Source: Frateuria_A sp051900425
GTDB lineage: Bacteria > Pseudomonadota > Gammaproteobacteria > Xanthomonadales > Rhodanobacteraceae
Length of the DNA stretch: 64,000 bases
Assembly (NCBI RefSeq): GCF_051900425.1
Contig: NZ_JBHZGK010000001.1
Coordinates: 124,001 to 188,000, forward strand
Direction of reading: 5' to 3'
Shown: positions 36,590-44,837 of the stretch, one piece after another
Layout of the letters: every line of letters begins with the position of its first letter
Numbering within the stretch: position 1 is the stretch's first letter
Notes under the pieces: model-generated
Databases searched by the model: none
Told to the model about the DNA's origin: nothing
What the model saw: the letters and a program-made list of their open reading frames with translations, nothing else
Program-made: the position numbers and the translations under genes

Positions 36590-37690
36590 ATGACCGAGAA
36601 GACCGTACTCAACGACACCCATCGCGCGTCGGGCGCCCGCATGGTCGACTTCGGCGGGTGGGACATGCCGATCAACTACGGCTCGCAGATCGAGGAGCAC
36701 CACGCGGTGCGCCGCGACGCCGGGATGTTCGACGTCTCGCACATGACCGTGGTCGACCTGCACGGTCCGCGCACGCGCGAGTTCCTGCGCCACCTGCTCG
36801 CCAACAGCGTCGACAAGCTCAAGGCGCAGGGCAAGGCGCTGTACTCGTGCATGCTCAACGAGCAGGGCGGGGTGATCGACGACCTGATCGTGTACTTCTT
36901 CGACGAGGCGCACTTCCGCCTGGTGGTGAACGCCGCCACGCGCGCCAAGGACCTGGCCTGGATCGAACGGCAGGCCAGGGCGTTCGACGTGGAAGTGAAG
37001 GAGCGTCCCGACTTCGCGATGATCGCGGTACAGGGTCCCAACGCCCGCGCGAAGGTGATCGGCCTGCTGCACGAGGTCGACCGTCCGCGCATCGAAAAGC
37101 TCGGCCGTTTCGCCGCCGCCGCCGCGCAGGGCCCCCACGGCATGCCGCTGTTCATCGCGCGCACCGGCTACACCGGTGAAGACGGCTTCGAGATCATCGT
37201 GCCCCGCGAGCAGGCGGTCGCGCTGTGGCAGGCGCTGGTCGACGCGGGCGTGAAGCCGGCGGGCCTGGGTGCGCGCGACACGCTGCGTCTGGAAGCGGGC
37301 ATGAACCTCTACGGCCAGGACATGGACGAGACGGTGTCCCCGTGGGAGGCCAACCTGGGCTGGACCATCGCATTGGACGAGGGGCGCGACTTCATCGGCC
37401 GCAAGGCGCTGGAGACGCAGAAGGCCGCCGGCGTGCCGCGCGTGATGGTCGGCCTGGTACTCGACGAGAAGGGCGTGCTGCGCCACGGTCAGAAGGTGCT
37501 CACCGCCAACGGCGAGGGCGAGATCCTCTCCGGCAGCTTTGCGCCCACGCTGGACAAGGCGGTGGCCTTTGCGCGCATCCCGGCCGGCGACCCTGGCGAG
37601 GTGCGGGTGGATATCCGCGGCCGCGAGGTGCCGGTGCGCGTGGTGAAGTACCCGTTCGTGCGTGACGGCAAGCCCTGCGAAGGCATCTGA
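36590..37690 (+). CDS. gcvT: Glycine cleavage system T protein (aminomethyltransferase)
   Basis: The 366-residue T protein transfers the methylene group from aminomethyl-lipoyl-GcvH to tetrahydrofolate, releasing ammonia. Family features are MVDFGGWDMPINYGSQIEEH near the start, DVSHM, the folate-site region, and GYTGEDGFEI followed by GLGARDTLRLEAGMNLYGQDM. ATG 36590 is chosen: a longer in-frame start at 36494 would include the promoter and non-family residues. It is followed 85 bases later by gcvH. gcvP is not in the window. Confidence 0.97.
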   Translation: MTEKTVLNDTHRASGARMVDFGGWDMPINYGSQIEEHHAVRRDAGMFDVSHMTVVDLHGPRTREFLRHLLANSVDKLKAQGKALYSCMLNEQGGVIDDLIVYFFDEAHFRLVVNAATRAKDLAWIERQARAFDVEVKERPDFAMIAVQGPNARAKVIGLLHEVDRPRIEKLGRFAAAAAQGPHGMPLFIARTGYTGEDGFEIIVPREQAVALWQALVDAGVKPAGLGARDTLRLEAGMNLYGQDMDETVSPWEANLGWTIALDEGRDFIGRKALETQKAAGVPRVMVGLVLDEKGVLRHGQKVLTANGEGEILSGSFAPTLDKAVAFARIPAGDPGEVRVDIRGREVPVRVVKYPFVRDGKPCEGI

Positions 37691-37775
37691 TTCACGCGCG
37701 CCATCCCTTTATGCGAGTTCCCGCCGAGCGGCTAGAATCGCCGCTCCATTCCACGACCAACGACTGGACCCGACC

Positions 37776-38171
37776 ATGAGCGAGATCCCCGGCGACCTGA
37801 AGTTTCTCAAATCCCACGAGTGGGCCCGCGTCGAAGACAACGGCGTGGTGCGCGTGGGCATCTCCGACCACGCGCAGGGCCAGCTCGGCGACCTGGTCTA
37901 CGTGGAGCTGCCGGAAATCGGCGCCAGCGTGCAGGCCGGCACGGGCGTGGCGGTGGTCGAATCGGTCAAGGCCGCTTCGGACATCTATTCGCCGGTGTCC
38001 GGCGAGATCGTCGAGGTCAACGAGCTGCTCAACGACAAGCCCGAGACGATCAACGAAGACGCCTTCGGCGACGGCTGGATTTTCGCCGTGCGCATTTCCG
38101 ATCGCGCCGAACTGGATGAACTGCTCGATGCCGACGCCTACGCCGAGCAGATCGAGAACGAGGACCACTGA
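37776..38171 (+). CDS. gcvH: Glycine cleavage system H protein
   Basis: This 131-residue lipoyl carrier shuttles the aminomethyl group between GcvP, GcvT and GcvL. The lipoylation lysine sits in VESVKAASDIYSP, and the start MSEIPGDLKFLKSHEWARV and ending (DELLDADAYAEQIE) are typical. ATG 37776 begins the conserved N-terminus. A TAGAAT -10-like element at 37733-37738 suggests it also has its own promoter. Confidence 0.98.
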   Translation: MSEIPGDLKFLKSHEWARVEDNGVVRVGISDHAQGQLGDLVYVELPEIGASVQAGTGVAVVESVKAASDIYSPVSGEIVEVNELLNDKPETINEDAFGDGWIFAVRISDRAELDELLDADAYAEQIENEDH

Positions 38172-38462
38172 CGGTCCGAAGATCGTGCGCCGCATCGTCG
38201 GCGCACGATCGGCCACCGGCCTCCTCGACTCGCGGGGAAGACCGGCTCGGGAAGCGCCACGAACCACCCGCGATCGCCATCGGTCGTGCCGCTGGTCGAC
38301 TTCCATTCATTCGAACGAAGCCCCTCGTTGCCCGTCGACTGACCTGTCGGGCGAGCCGCGGTAGCGCGCGAACGACGCGGGGGTCGAAGGTGGGCGACGT
38401 GGCGTAAACCCTTGTGGTGCAAGGCTTTGCGCGGCATCGGCTAATTGAGTGGTTATTTTGAT

Positions 38463-38480
38463 TGGACGTTTATACGTCCA
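38463..38480. promoter_or_regulatory. Tandem met-box-like operator (MetJ autoregulation)
   Basis: A perfect inverted repeat TGGACGT-TTAT-ACGTCCA. Read as 8-base units it gives GGACGTTT and ATACGTCC, each matching the MetJ box AGACGTCT at six of eight positions. Known MetJ operators are two or more such boxes in tandem. It sits about 155 bases before the metJ start. Confidence 0.62.
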
Positions 38481-38505
38481 TTTGAAAATGCCCTTATTGC
38501 TCCGC

Positions 38506-38548
38506 AAGCCCTTGCCCCGCGGCCCTTTGCGGCCTCGGGGAGGGGCTT
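38506..38548 (+). promoter_or_regulatory. Long imperfect hairpin in metJ leader
   Basis: Three stacked complementary segments pair in order: AAGCCC (38506) with GGGCTT (38543-38548), CCCCG with CGGGG, and GGCC with GGCC. A second small hairpin, TCGAC/GTCGA, follows at 38549-38573. There is no T-run, so this is a leader structure rather than a clear terminator. Confidence 0.45.
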
Positions 38549-38636
38549 TCGACAGGTCAAATTTTCTGGTCGAAATCAATTGACAGTTGAAATCTTCAGG
38601 AATAGCTTTCGCTTCAGATCAGGGGAACGGGTCCAC

Positions 38637-39185
38637 ATGGCAGCATCGAAATTCATAACGCCTTATGTCGATCACGGCGAAAAGGCCGGCGCGGTGCGCA
38701 AGATCACCGTGTCGATTCCGCTGCATGTCCTGCGTCTGCTTTCCGACGAGCGCACCCGCCGTCAAGTCAACAATCTTCGGCACGCCACCAACAGCGACTT
38801 GCTGGTGGAGGCGTTCCTGCACGCTTTTACTGGGCAACCACTGCCAACTGATGAGGAGCTGAGACGAATGGCCACTGCCAAGAAAACCGCTGCGAAGAAA
38901 CCGGCCGCCAAGAAGGCGCCCGCCAAGAAGACCGCTGTGAAGAAGGCCGCCGCGAAGAAGCCGGTTGCCAAGAAGCCGGCGACCAAGAAGGTCGCTGCCA
39001 AGAAGGCCGCCCCGAAGAAGGCTGCCGCCAAGAAGCCGGCCGCCGCCAAGAAGGCTGCCGTCAAGAAGGTTGCCGTGAAGAAGGTTGCCGCCAAGAAGCC
39101 GGCCGCCAAGAAGGCTGCACCGGCCAAGGTGGTCAAGGCCACCAAGACCGCCAAGGCCACCAAGACCGCCAAGGCCAAGAAGTAA
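38637..39185 (+). CDS. metJ: MetJ methionine repressor with histone-H1-like lysine/alanine-rich tail
   Basis: Residues 1-80 are a MetJ ribbon-helix-helix repressor: FITPYVDHG, the DNA-contacting strand RKITVSIPL, and DERTRRQVNNLRHATNS through FLHAFTGQPLP match the E. coli protein closely. MetJ with S-adenosylmethionine represses methionine biosynthesis genes. The usual C-terminal helix region of E. coli MetJ is replaced from about residue 80 by a roughly 100-residue tail of AAKKPAAKK-type repeats, resembling H1-like and AlgP-like nucleoid proteins. ATG 38637 begins the repressor and has AGGGGA upstream. A met-box-like operator lies at 38463-38480. The tail probably adds non-specific DNA binding. 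Confidence 0.88.
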   Translation: MAASKFITPYVDHGEKAGAVRKITVSIPLHVLRLLSDERTRRQVNNLRHATNSDLLVEAFLHAFTGQPLPTDEELRRMATAKKTAAKKPAAKKAPAKKTAVKKAAAKKPVAKKPATKKVAAKKAAPKKAAAKKPAAAKKAAVKKVAVKKVAAKKPAAKKAAPAKVVKATKTAKATKTAKAKK

Positions 39186-39436
39186 GCGTTTCCAGAAGAC
39201 CAACTAGCGGTATCGACTTTCTCTCCCTGCGGTGCCCAGCGCAGGGAGGGTACTTCGAAGAGCGATTCGTCCCGGCCCCGGCCGGGACGCTTCGTTTCAG
39301 GACCCCGAAAAAGCAGGGTCTGCCAGCGGCCCAAGTATTTGCCGCAACGGCACATTGGCGGTAAGTTGTGCGCACTCGCGCCGCGCACGTCCAGGGGGAC
39401 GGCCGCTCCTACAGGGGGAAAAAGCGCGGGTATCTC

Positions 39437-40456
39437 ATGCCAGCCAATGGTGAACGTCCCATGGATACCCGTACCAGTTCGATGCGCGCGCACGCGCGCG
39501 GGGCCGCCCGGCCCACCTTGATCGCCGTTATCGCCATTTTCGTCCTGCTGGCCGTGGCCAGCTGGTTCCTGATCCTGCAGCCGCACCAGGAACTGGTCAT
39601 GCAGGACGGCGGCGGCCATCCGTCGACCCCGGTCTCGACCGACAAGATTGCCGTGGCGCCGCCAGCCAATGTCGAGGCGATGGACTTGAACCAGTTGCTT
39701 GCCGAGGCGCGCAAGGCGATGAACGATCATCGCGTGCTCGCCCCCGCGGGCAACAACGCCTTCGAGTTCTACCTCAAGGCGCTGGAGAAGCAGCCAGGCA
39801 ATCCGGTGGCCACCGATGCCCTGCGCGAGACCTTCCCGTTCGCAGCCAGCGGCGCGGAGCAGGCGATCAACGGGCGCGACTTCAACGAGGCGCAGCGCCA
39901 GATCGATCTGCTGGCCAAGGCCGATCCGGCCAACTACACGCTGACCATCCTGCGCTCCAAGCTCGACGCGCAGCGCAAGCTGCTCGACAAGGAACAGCAG
40001 CAGGCGCTTGAGCAGCAGCGCCAGCAGCAGCTGGCCGCCGACAAGGCGGCGGCGGACAAGGCGGCAGCTGACAAGGTCGCCGCCCAGCAGAAGGCACAGC
40101 CGTCCGAGCAGAAGGCGCAGACCGAGGTTGCCGCGACGAACGCGCCCGCCACCGCCGAGCCGGCGAAGCCGACGCCGCAGCAGGTGGTGAGCACGGATCC
40201 GGTGATGACCAAGTACGTGCAGCCGCGCTTCCCGACCCAGGCGCAGCGTACGCGCACGCAAGGCTGGGTGCTGGTGGGCTATACGGTCGATACCGAGGGC
40301 AACGTCAGCGGCGTGCAGGTCGTCGACGCCCAGCCGCGCCACCTGTTCGACCGCGAGGCGATCAACGCGGTCGAGCGCTGGAAGTACAAGCCGGCCACGC
40401 GCAATGGCACGCCGGTGGAGGCCAAGCTTCAGAAGAAGATCGAGTTCAAGCTCTGA
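39437..40456 (+). CDS. tonB: Energy transducer TonB
   Basis: This 339-residue inner-membrane protein has a short cytoplasmic basic N-terminus, one membrane anchor at about residues 25-44 (LIAVIAIFVLLAVASWFLIL), and a long periplasmic section rich in Q, K and A with predicted coiled coil (about 185-235). The C-terminal TonB domain (YVQPRFPTQAQ, GWVLVGYTVDTEGNV, AINAVERWKYKPA) contacts TonB boxes of outer-membrane receptors and delivers proton-motive energy. No exbB/exbD are adjacent. The start is uncertain between ATG 39437 and ATG 39461, the latter having a weak GGTGA upstream. The receptor at 59412 is a possible client. Confidence 0.85.
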   Translation: MPANGERPMDTRTSSMRAHARGAARPTLIAVIAIFVLLAVASWFLILQPHQELVMQDGGGHPSTPVSTDKIAVAPPANVEAMDLNQLLAEARKAMNDHRVLAPAGNNAFEFYLKALEKQPGNPVATDALRETFPFAASGAEQAINGRDFNEAQRQIDLLAKADPANYTLTILRSKLDAQRKLLDKEQQQALEQQRQQQLAADKAAADKAAADKVAAQQKAQPSEQKAQTEVAATNAPATAEPAKPTPQQVVSTDPVMTKYVQPRFPTQAQRTRTQGWVLVGYTVDTEGNVSGVQVVDAQPRHLFDREAINAVERWKYKPATRNGTPVEAKLQKKIEFKL

Positions 40457-40471
40457 GCTGACGCGCGGGAC

Positions 40472-40504
40472 AAAAAAGGCGGCGCTCGTGCGCCGCCTTT
40501 TTTT
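40472..40504. terminator. Bidirectional rho-independent terminator
   Basis: GGCGGCGC/GCGCCGCC stem with loop TCGT, flanked by an A-run on the left and seven T on the right. It serves both tonB and the convergent serine hydrolase gene. Confidence 0.93.
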
Positions 40505-40522
40505 ATGCCTTCGGGGCGCGCA

Positions 40523-41818
40523 TCAGTGGCGCCGATGGCGCGCGGCGCGAGCCCGCCGCGGCTTGGCCGGCGCGCGGTCCGGGACGTTCCTCTCCAGCCC
40601 GGCCCAATCCACGTGCGGCAAGCCGAGCAGGCTGTCGAACACCATCGGCATCAACCCCGACGGCGTGGGCACGCCGGCATTCCACATCGTCACCACGCCG
40701 GCGTGGTACTTGGGGAAGAACCCGATCATCGTGCGGTAACCCTCGACCGCACCCGCGTGGTAGACCAGTGTTTCGCCGCCGTAGGTGAAAACGCGCCAGC
40801 CCAGTGCATAGGCTGCGGAGGTGAGGCGGCCGTTGCGCCAGGGAGAGGAATGCAGTTCGGCCGGCGTGCGCACACCCGGCGCATGCAGCACTTCCAGCGT
40901 GGCCGGCGTGAACACGTCGGGGCGCCCACCCATCTGCGCGATCAGCCATTTCTCCATGTCGCGCAGGCTGGCGTTGACGCCGGCCGCCGGGGCCACGCGG
41001 TAGTAGTTCTCCTTCGGCTCGAACGGCACCCAGCCGCGCCGCGCGCGGCGGTGCGGGCGCGCCCAGCTCTTGCTCGATTCCAGCCCGGCCCGGCCGTAGC
41101 TGGCGGTGCTCATGCCCAGCGGCAGGAAGATCCGCCGGTCGACCAGCTTGTAGAAGAAGTTGCCGGTCATCGCGTATACCACGTCGCCGATCAGGCTGAA
41201 GGCGACGTTCTGGTAGCCGTAGCACTTGCCCACGCCGCAGGTCATGTCGACCTGGTCGAGCTTGCGCACCAGCTCTTCGTAGGGCACGTCGTCCTCGAGC
41301 ATGTTGTCGTAGGTGTTGCGCGGCAGCCCGAGGCGCTGGCCCAGGATGTCGGCGACGGTGGCGCGCTGGGTGTCCGGCATGTTCTTGAGCTTGAAGAACG
41401 GCAGGACGTTGACCAGCCGCGTGTCCCACGCCAGCTTGCCGTCCTGCACCAGGATCGCGGTGAGCCCGGTGGCGAACGCCTTGGACAGCGACGCGAGGCG
41501 GAACACGGTGTCCGGTTTGACCGGTTCCTTGTCCGCGGCATCGGCGTAGCCGATGGTGCCTTCGAACACCACCTTGTCGTTGACCACGACCGCGGTCGCC
41601 AGGCCGGCGACGGCGTTGCGCTGCTCCAGCTTGCCTAGCCACTGCCTGTACGCCTCCAGTGTCTCCTTCACCCGTGCGGGCGGGAGCGACTGCGTGGTGG
41701 AATCGATGGCCGGTGCGGTGGCGGGTGGCGAAGCTGGCGTGGAAGCGTGGGCCAGCGAGGGGGTAGTCGCTGCGCCGAGCAGGCCGGCGATCAGCAAGGG
41801 AAGCGTACGAAGCTGCAT
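40523..41818 (-). CDS. Serine hydrolase, class C beta-lactamase/penicillin-binding fold
   Basis: This exported 431-residue protein has a signal peptide of about 24 residues ending in LAHA. The catalytic motifs are SLSK (Ser-x-x-Lys), Y-x-N in CYGYQN, and HAGAVEGYR in place of KTG. These define the serine beta-lactamase-like family, which includes esterases, D-aminopeptidases and cell-wall-related proteins; true AmpC activity is not implied. The C-terminus is unusually basic (PAKPRRARAARHRRH). ATG 41818 starts the signal peptide. Probably periplasmic, substrate unknown. Confidence 0.88.
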   Translation of the reverse strand: MQLRTLPLLIAGLLGAATTPSLAHASTPASPPATAPAIDSTTQSLPPARVKETLEAYRQWLGKLEQRNAVAGLATAVVVNDKVVFEGTIGYADAADKEPVKPDTVFRLASLSKAFATGLTAILVQDGKLAWDTRLVNVLPFFKLKNMPDTQRATVADILGQRLGLPRNTYDNMLEDDVPYEELVRKLDQVDMTCGVGKCYGYQNVAFSLIGDVVYAMTGNFFYKLVDRRIFLPLGMSTASYGRAGLESSKSWARPHRRARRGWVPFEPKENYYRVAPAAGVNASLRDMEKWLIAQMGGRPDVFTPATLEVLHAPGVRTPAELHSSPWRNGRLTSAAYALGWRVFTYGGETLVYHAGAVEGYRTMIGFFPKYHAGVVTMWNAGVPTPSGLMPMVFDSLLGLPHVDWAGLERNVPDRAPAKPRRARAARHRRH

Positions 41819-42051
41819 GCCTGGAAGGGTCCGGCGCAAAGCCTTGAAAGGGGAACAAGAGACGGCCTGGGGCAGGCACGATGCCCTCGATTGTGGGCTA
41901 CGCGGGCCAGCTCGACAACGTGAGCAGGCAGTCGCCAGGCTGCCGGTGTTCAGCCGGTCGGGGTGGGTGCGCAGGCGCCGCGTCCGGCGCGCGACTGCCG
42001 ACCGGCCCGCCCATGCTAGGCTTTGGCGCTCCCCACGAGGCTGGACTCTCC

Positions 42052-43320
42052 GTGAGCCTGCGCCACAACGCCCGCGCCGACGAGCGCAGCGGGCTGATCC
42101 TCTCCACGCTGGCCTTCTTCCTGGTGATGGCCGGCTATTACATCATCCGACCCGTGCGCGACCAGTTGGGCGGCGCGGTAGGGTCGCAGTCGTTGCCGCT
42201 GTTCTACGCGGTGACCTTCGCCGTGATGCTGCTGCTGACCCCGGTGTTCGGCTGGCTGGTGGCGCACGTGTCGCGCCGGCGGCTGCTGGCCTGGAGCTAC
42301 AGCTTCTTCATCGTCTGCCTGGTCGCCTTCGTGCCGGCATTCCTGGCGCAGGAACGGATCGGCGCGCGTCTGCTGGGCGTGGTGTTCTACGTCTGGGTCA
42401 GCGTATTCAACCTGTTCGTCGTGTCGCTGTTCTGGAGCTTCATGGCCGACATCTTCGTCAGCCAGCAGGCGCGGCGGGTGTTCCCGCTGATCGCGCTCGG
42501 GGGCATGGGCGGGGCGATCTTCGGGCCGCTGCTGACGCGATGGCTGTTGCACGTGCTCGGCGTGGCGCAGTTGCTGGTGGTCTCGTCCGCCGCCCTGGGG
42601 CTTGCGCTGTTGTTGCTGCTGCAACTGTCGGCGCGCGACGAACTGGCAGGCGACGGACGCGCCTCGCAGGGTACCGGTGGCTCGCTGTGGGCCGGCATCC
42701 GCGAGCTGTGGTCGCGGCCGTTCCTGCGCTACATGGCGATGCTCATGCTGCTCGGCGACGGCATCGGCACGCTGGCCTACGCGTTGATGGCCGACTACGC
42801 GAAGGCGCATTTGGCCGACCGCGTCGCGCGCACCTCGTTCTACAACGACCTGGACCTGGCGACCAACGCGCTCGGCGCCCTGCTGCAGCTGACGCTGACG
42901 CGATGGCTGCTGGTGCGGTTCGGCGCCGGCTGGGGCCTGGTGGTGCCCGCCCTGGTCAATATCGGCCTGCTGCTGATGGTCGCCGTGTTCGGCCCCGGCG
43001 ACGTGCGTCTGCTGGGCATGGCCGTGCCGTTGCTGGCCGTGATGCTGGTGACCACGCGCGGGTTCGCCTATGGCATGACCAAGCCGGCGGTCGACGCGCT
43101 GTACACCCGCGTGCCGCGCGAGACGCGCTACAAGGGCAAGAACTTCGTCGAGACGGCCGTGTGGCGCTTCGGCGACGTGCTGGTGACCAGCGGCGTAAGC
43201 CTGCTGGCGTGGCTCGGTGTGGGCGTGGGCGGCATGGGCTTGATCGGCGCCGGCGTGGCGACGATGGCGGCGTGGGTCGCGCGACGGGCCGGGCGGGCAC
43301 CGGATCTGGCCAGGGACTGA
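42052..43320 (+). CDS. Polytopic transporter, MFS/TLC (NTP/NDP exchange-like) family
   Basis: The product is about 422 residues with roughly twelve hydrophobic spans. The YYIIRPVRD motif after span 1 and FWSFMADIF in the middle are typical of bacterial proteins annotated as NTP/NDP exchange transporter-like or TLC-related MFS carriers. Transport substrate is unknown, and nucleotide exchange is unlikely in a free-living bacterium. Start is uncertain: GTG 42052 is preferred because sequence upstream (ATG 42013) looks like promoter DNA and its translation is not conserved-looking. The gene stands alone. Confidence 0.75.
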   Translation: MSLRHNARADERSGLILSTLAFFLVMAGYYIIRPVRDQLGGAVGSQSLPLFYAVTFAVMLLLTPVFGWLVAHVSRRRLLAWSYSFFIVCLVAFVPAFLAQERIGARLLGVVFYVWVSVFNLFVVSLFWSFMADIFVSQQARRVFPLIALGGMGGAIFGPLLTRWLLHVLGVAQLLVVSSAALGLALLLLLQLSARDELAGDGRASQGTGGSLWAGIRELWSRPFLRYMAMLMLLGDGIGTLAYALMADYAKAHLADRVARTSFYNDLDLATNALGALLQLTLTRWLLVRFGAGWGLVVPALVNIGLLLMVAVFGPGDVRLLGMAVPLLAVMLVTTRGFAYGMTKPAVDALYTRVPRETRYKGKNFVETAVWRFGDVLVTSGVSLLAWLGVGVGGMGLIGAGVATMAAWVARRAGRAPDLARD

Positions 43321-43340
43321 GCCGGGCCCGCGGCCGTAGG

Positions 43341-43384
43341 GTGGGCTTCAGCCCACGCGCCCTGGCAAGGTGGGCTGAAGCCCC
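43341..43384. repeat. REP-like inverted pair
   Basis: GTGGGCTTCAGCCCAC at 43341-43356 and an inverted copy GTGGGCTGAAGCCC starting at 43370, each nearly self-palindromic. It lies between the convergent transporter and CBS genes. A similar core (GGGCTGAAGCCC) recurs at 46591-46616. Confidence 0.65.
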
Positions 43385-43396
43385 CTAAGAAAACGA

Positions 43397-43825
43397 TCAA
43401 CTGGTGATGTAGCGCTGCAACTGCTCGATCTGCTCGGCCTGCGCGTCGATCACCGCCTTGACCAGATCGCCGATCGAGATCACGCCGACCACGCGGCCGT
43501 CCTCGACCACCGGCAGGTGGCGCACGCGGCGCTCCGTGCACAGGCGCATGCAGTCGAACACGTCGGTTTCGGGCGCAATGGTCAGTGGATCGCTGCTCAT
43601 GATGTCGGCCACGGCCGTCTGCGCGGAGGAACGTCCCTGCAGGATCACCTTGCGGGCGTAGTCGCGCTCGGAAACGATGCCCGAGAGCGACGCGTCCTTC
43701 ATCACCACCAGCGCGCCGACGCGGCGTTCGGCCATCTGCCGGATCGCGTCGAGCACCGGGGCCTCGGGTGCGATCGCGTAGACGTCGCTTCCCTTGCTCT
43801 GCAGAAGATGCCTTACCTGACGCAT
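43397..43825 (-). CDS. Two-CBS-domain protein
   Basis: This 142-residue protein consists of two CBS motifs (about 15-65 and 80-130), with the hallmark segments GALVVMKDASLSGIVSERDYA and RVRHLPVVEDGRVVGVISIGD. CBS pairs bind adenine nucleotides or SAM and act as energy sensors or regulate partner proteins. ATG 43825 has AGGAG eight bases upstream. A much longer frame extends upstream to 44509 but runs antisense-like through the next gene and is rejected. Its partner is unknown. Confidence 0.92.
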   Translation of the reverse strand: MRQVRHLLQSKGSDVYAIAPEAPVLDAIRQMAERRVGALVVMKDASLSGIVSERDYARKVILQGRSSAQTAVADIMSSDPLTIAPETDVFDCMRLCTERRVRHLPVVEDGRVVGVISIGDLVKAVIDAQAEQIEQLQRYITS

Positions 43826-43911
43826 GCCCGGTGCTCCTCTTCGGCTTGCGCCGAGTCTAGCGCCGCGGTGTCGGCGGGGCGTGTAGATGCCGACCGGCGG
43901 CCCCGGGCGGG

Positions 43912-44835
43912 CTACAGGTGTTCTTCTTCGACGAAGTACAGCGGGCGTTGCTTGCTCTCGGCATAGCTGCGTCCCAGGTATTCGCCGATCACGCCCAGCG
44001 CCAGCAGCTGCACGCCACCGAGGAACAGGATCACCAGCATCAGCGTCGGGTAGCCGCGGACCGGGTCGCCCCAGATCAGCGCCTTGGTCAGCACCCATAG
44101 CCCGTAGACGAAGGCAAGCAGCGAGGAACCCAGCCCGACCCAGGTCGCCAGCCGCAACGGTGCGCTGGAGAACGAGGTGATGCCCTCGATGGCCAGCTGG
44201 GTCAGGCGCCAGTAGTTCCATTTGGTGCGGCCCCCGTGACGGGGCTCGCGCTGGTAGCGCACGGCGGTCTGGCGGTAGCCGATCCAGGCGAACAGGCCCT
44301 TCATGAAACGCTGGCGTTCGCGCAGTTTCGACAGCGCATCCAGCGCGCGGCGCGAAAGCAGGCGGAAGTCGCCGGTATCGCGCGGCAGCGGGGTTTCGGA
44401 GAGACGCTCCATGGCGCGGTAGAAGCCGGCCGCGGTCAAGCGCTTCAGGCGCGTCTCGCCGGCTCGCGCGCTGCGCGTGGCGTAGACCACGTCGAAGCCG
44501 GCGCGCCATTGCTCGACGAGCTCGGGGATCAACTCGGGCGGGTCCTGCAGGTCGGCGTCGATCACCACGGCCGCGCCAGCGGTGACGTGGTCCAGTCCTG
44601 CGGTAAGCGCGGCCTCCTTGCCGAAATTGCGCGACAGCTTGAGCGCACGCACGCGCCGGTCGCCTGCCCGCAGCGCCTCGATCGCGGGCCAGGTGCCATC
44701 GGTGCTGCCGTCGTCGACGTAGAGCACGGCGCTGTCCAGCGCCAGCGTGTCGAGCACGGCGCCAAGGCGCTGGTGGAACGCGTCGAGTACGGCCGCCTCG
44801 TTATAGGCGGGGACGACGACGGTCAGTTCGCTCAT
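43912..44835 (-). CDS. DPM/GtrB-like polyprenyl-phosphate glycosyltransferase (GT2)
   Basis: This 307-residue enzyme has an N-terminal GT2 domain (VVVPAYNEAAV, YVDDGSTDGT, DADLQDPPEL) and two C-terminal membrane spans (about 230-250 and 265-290), the layout of GtrB and ArnC-like proteins. It transfers a sugar from a nucleotide donor to polyprenyl phosphate at the cytoplasmic face of the inner membrane. ATG 44835 is two bases after the stop of mtgA, so both genes are in one operon. The sugar is not identifiable. Confidence 0.9.
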   Translation of the reverse strand: MSELTVVVPAYNEAAVLDAFHQRLGAVLDTLALDSAVLYVDDGSTDGTWPAIEALRAGDRRVRALKLSRNFGKEAALTAGLDHVTAGAAVVIDADLQDPPELIPELVEQWRAGFDVVYATRSARAGETRLKRLTAAGFYRAMERLSETPLPRDTGDFRLLSRRALDALSKLRERQRFMKGLFAWIGYRQTAVRYQREPRHGGRTKWNYWRLTQLAIEGITSFSSAPLRLATWVGLGSSLLAFVYGLWVLTKALIWGDPVRGYPTLMLVILFLGGVQLLALGVIGEYLGRSYAESKQRPLYFVEEEHL

Positions 44836-44837
44836 GG

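Larger units (their letters stand above)
38172..38636 (+). other. gcvH-metJ intergenic and metJ leader
   Basis: No gene is supported. The 3' half is AT-richer than its surroundings and holds the MetJ-box-like operator at 38463-38480 and two hairpins (38506-38548 and 38549-38573), probably in the metJ 5' leader. The 5' half shows nothing recognisable. Confidence 0.6.

Noticed and set aside
38870..39185. Simple-sequence repeat tract
   Set aside because: It is the coding sequence of the lysine/alanine-rich MetJ tail, not a non-coding microsatellite.
43826..44509. 370-residue frame extending the CBS protein
   Set aside because: The extension is antisense-like to the DPM-type gene; ATG 43825 has a good ribosome site and starts the CBS domain.
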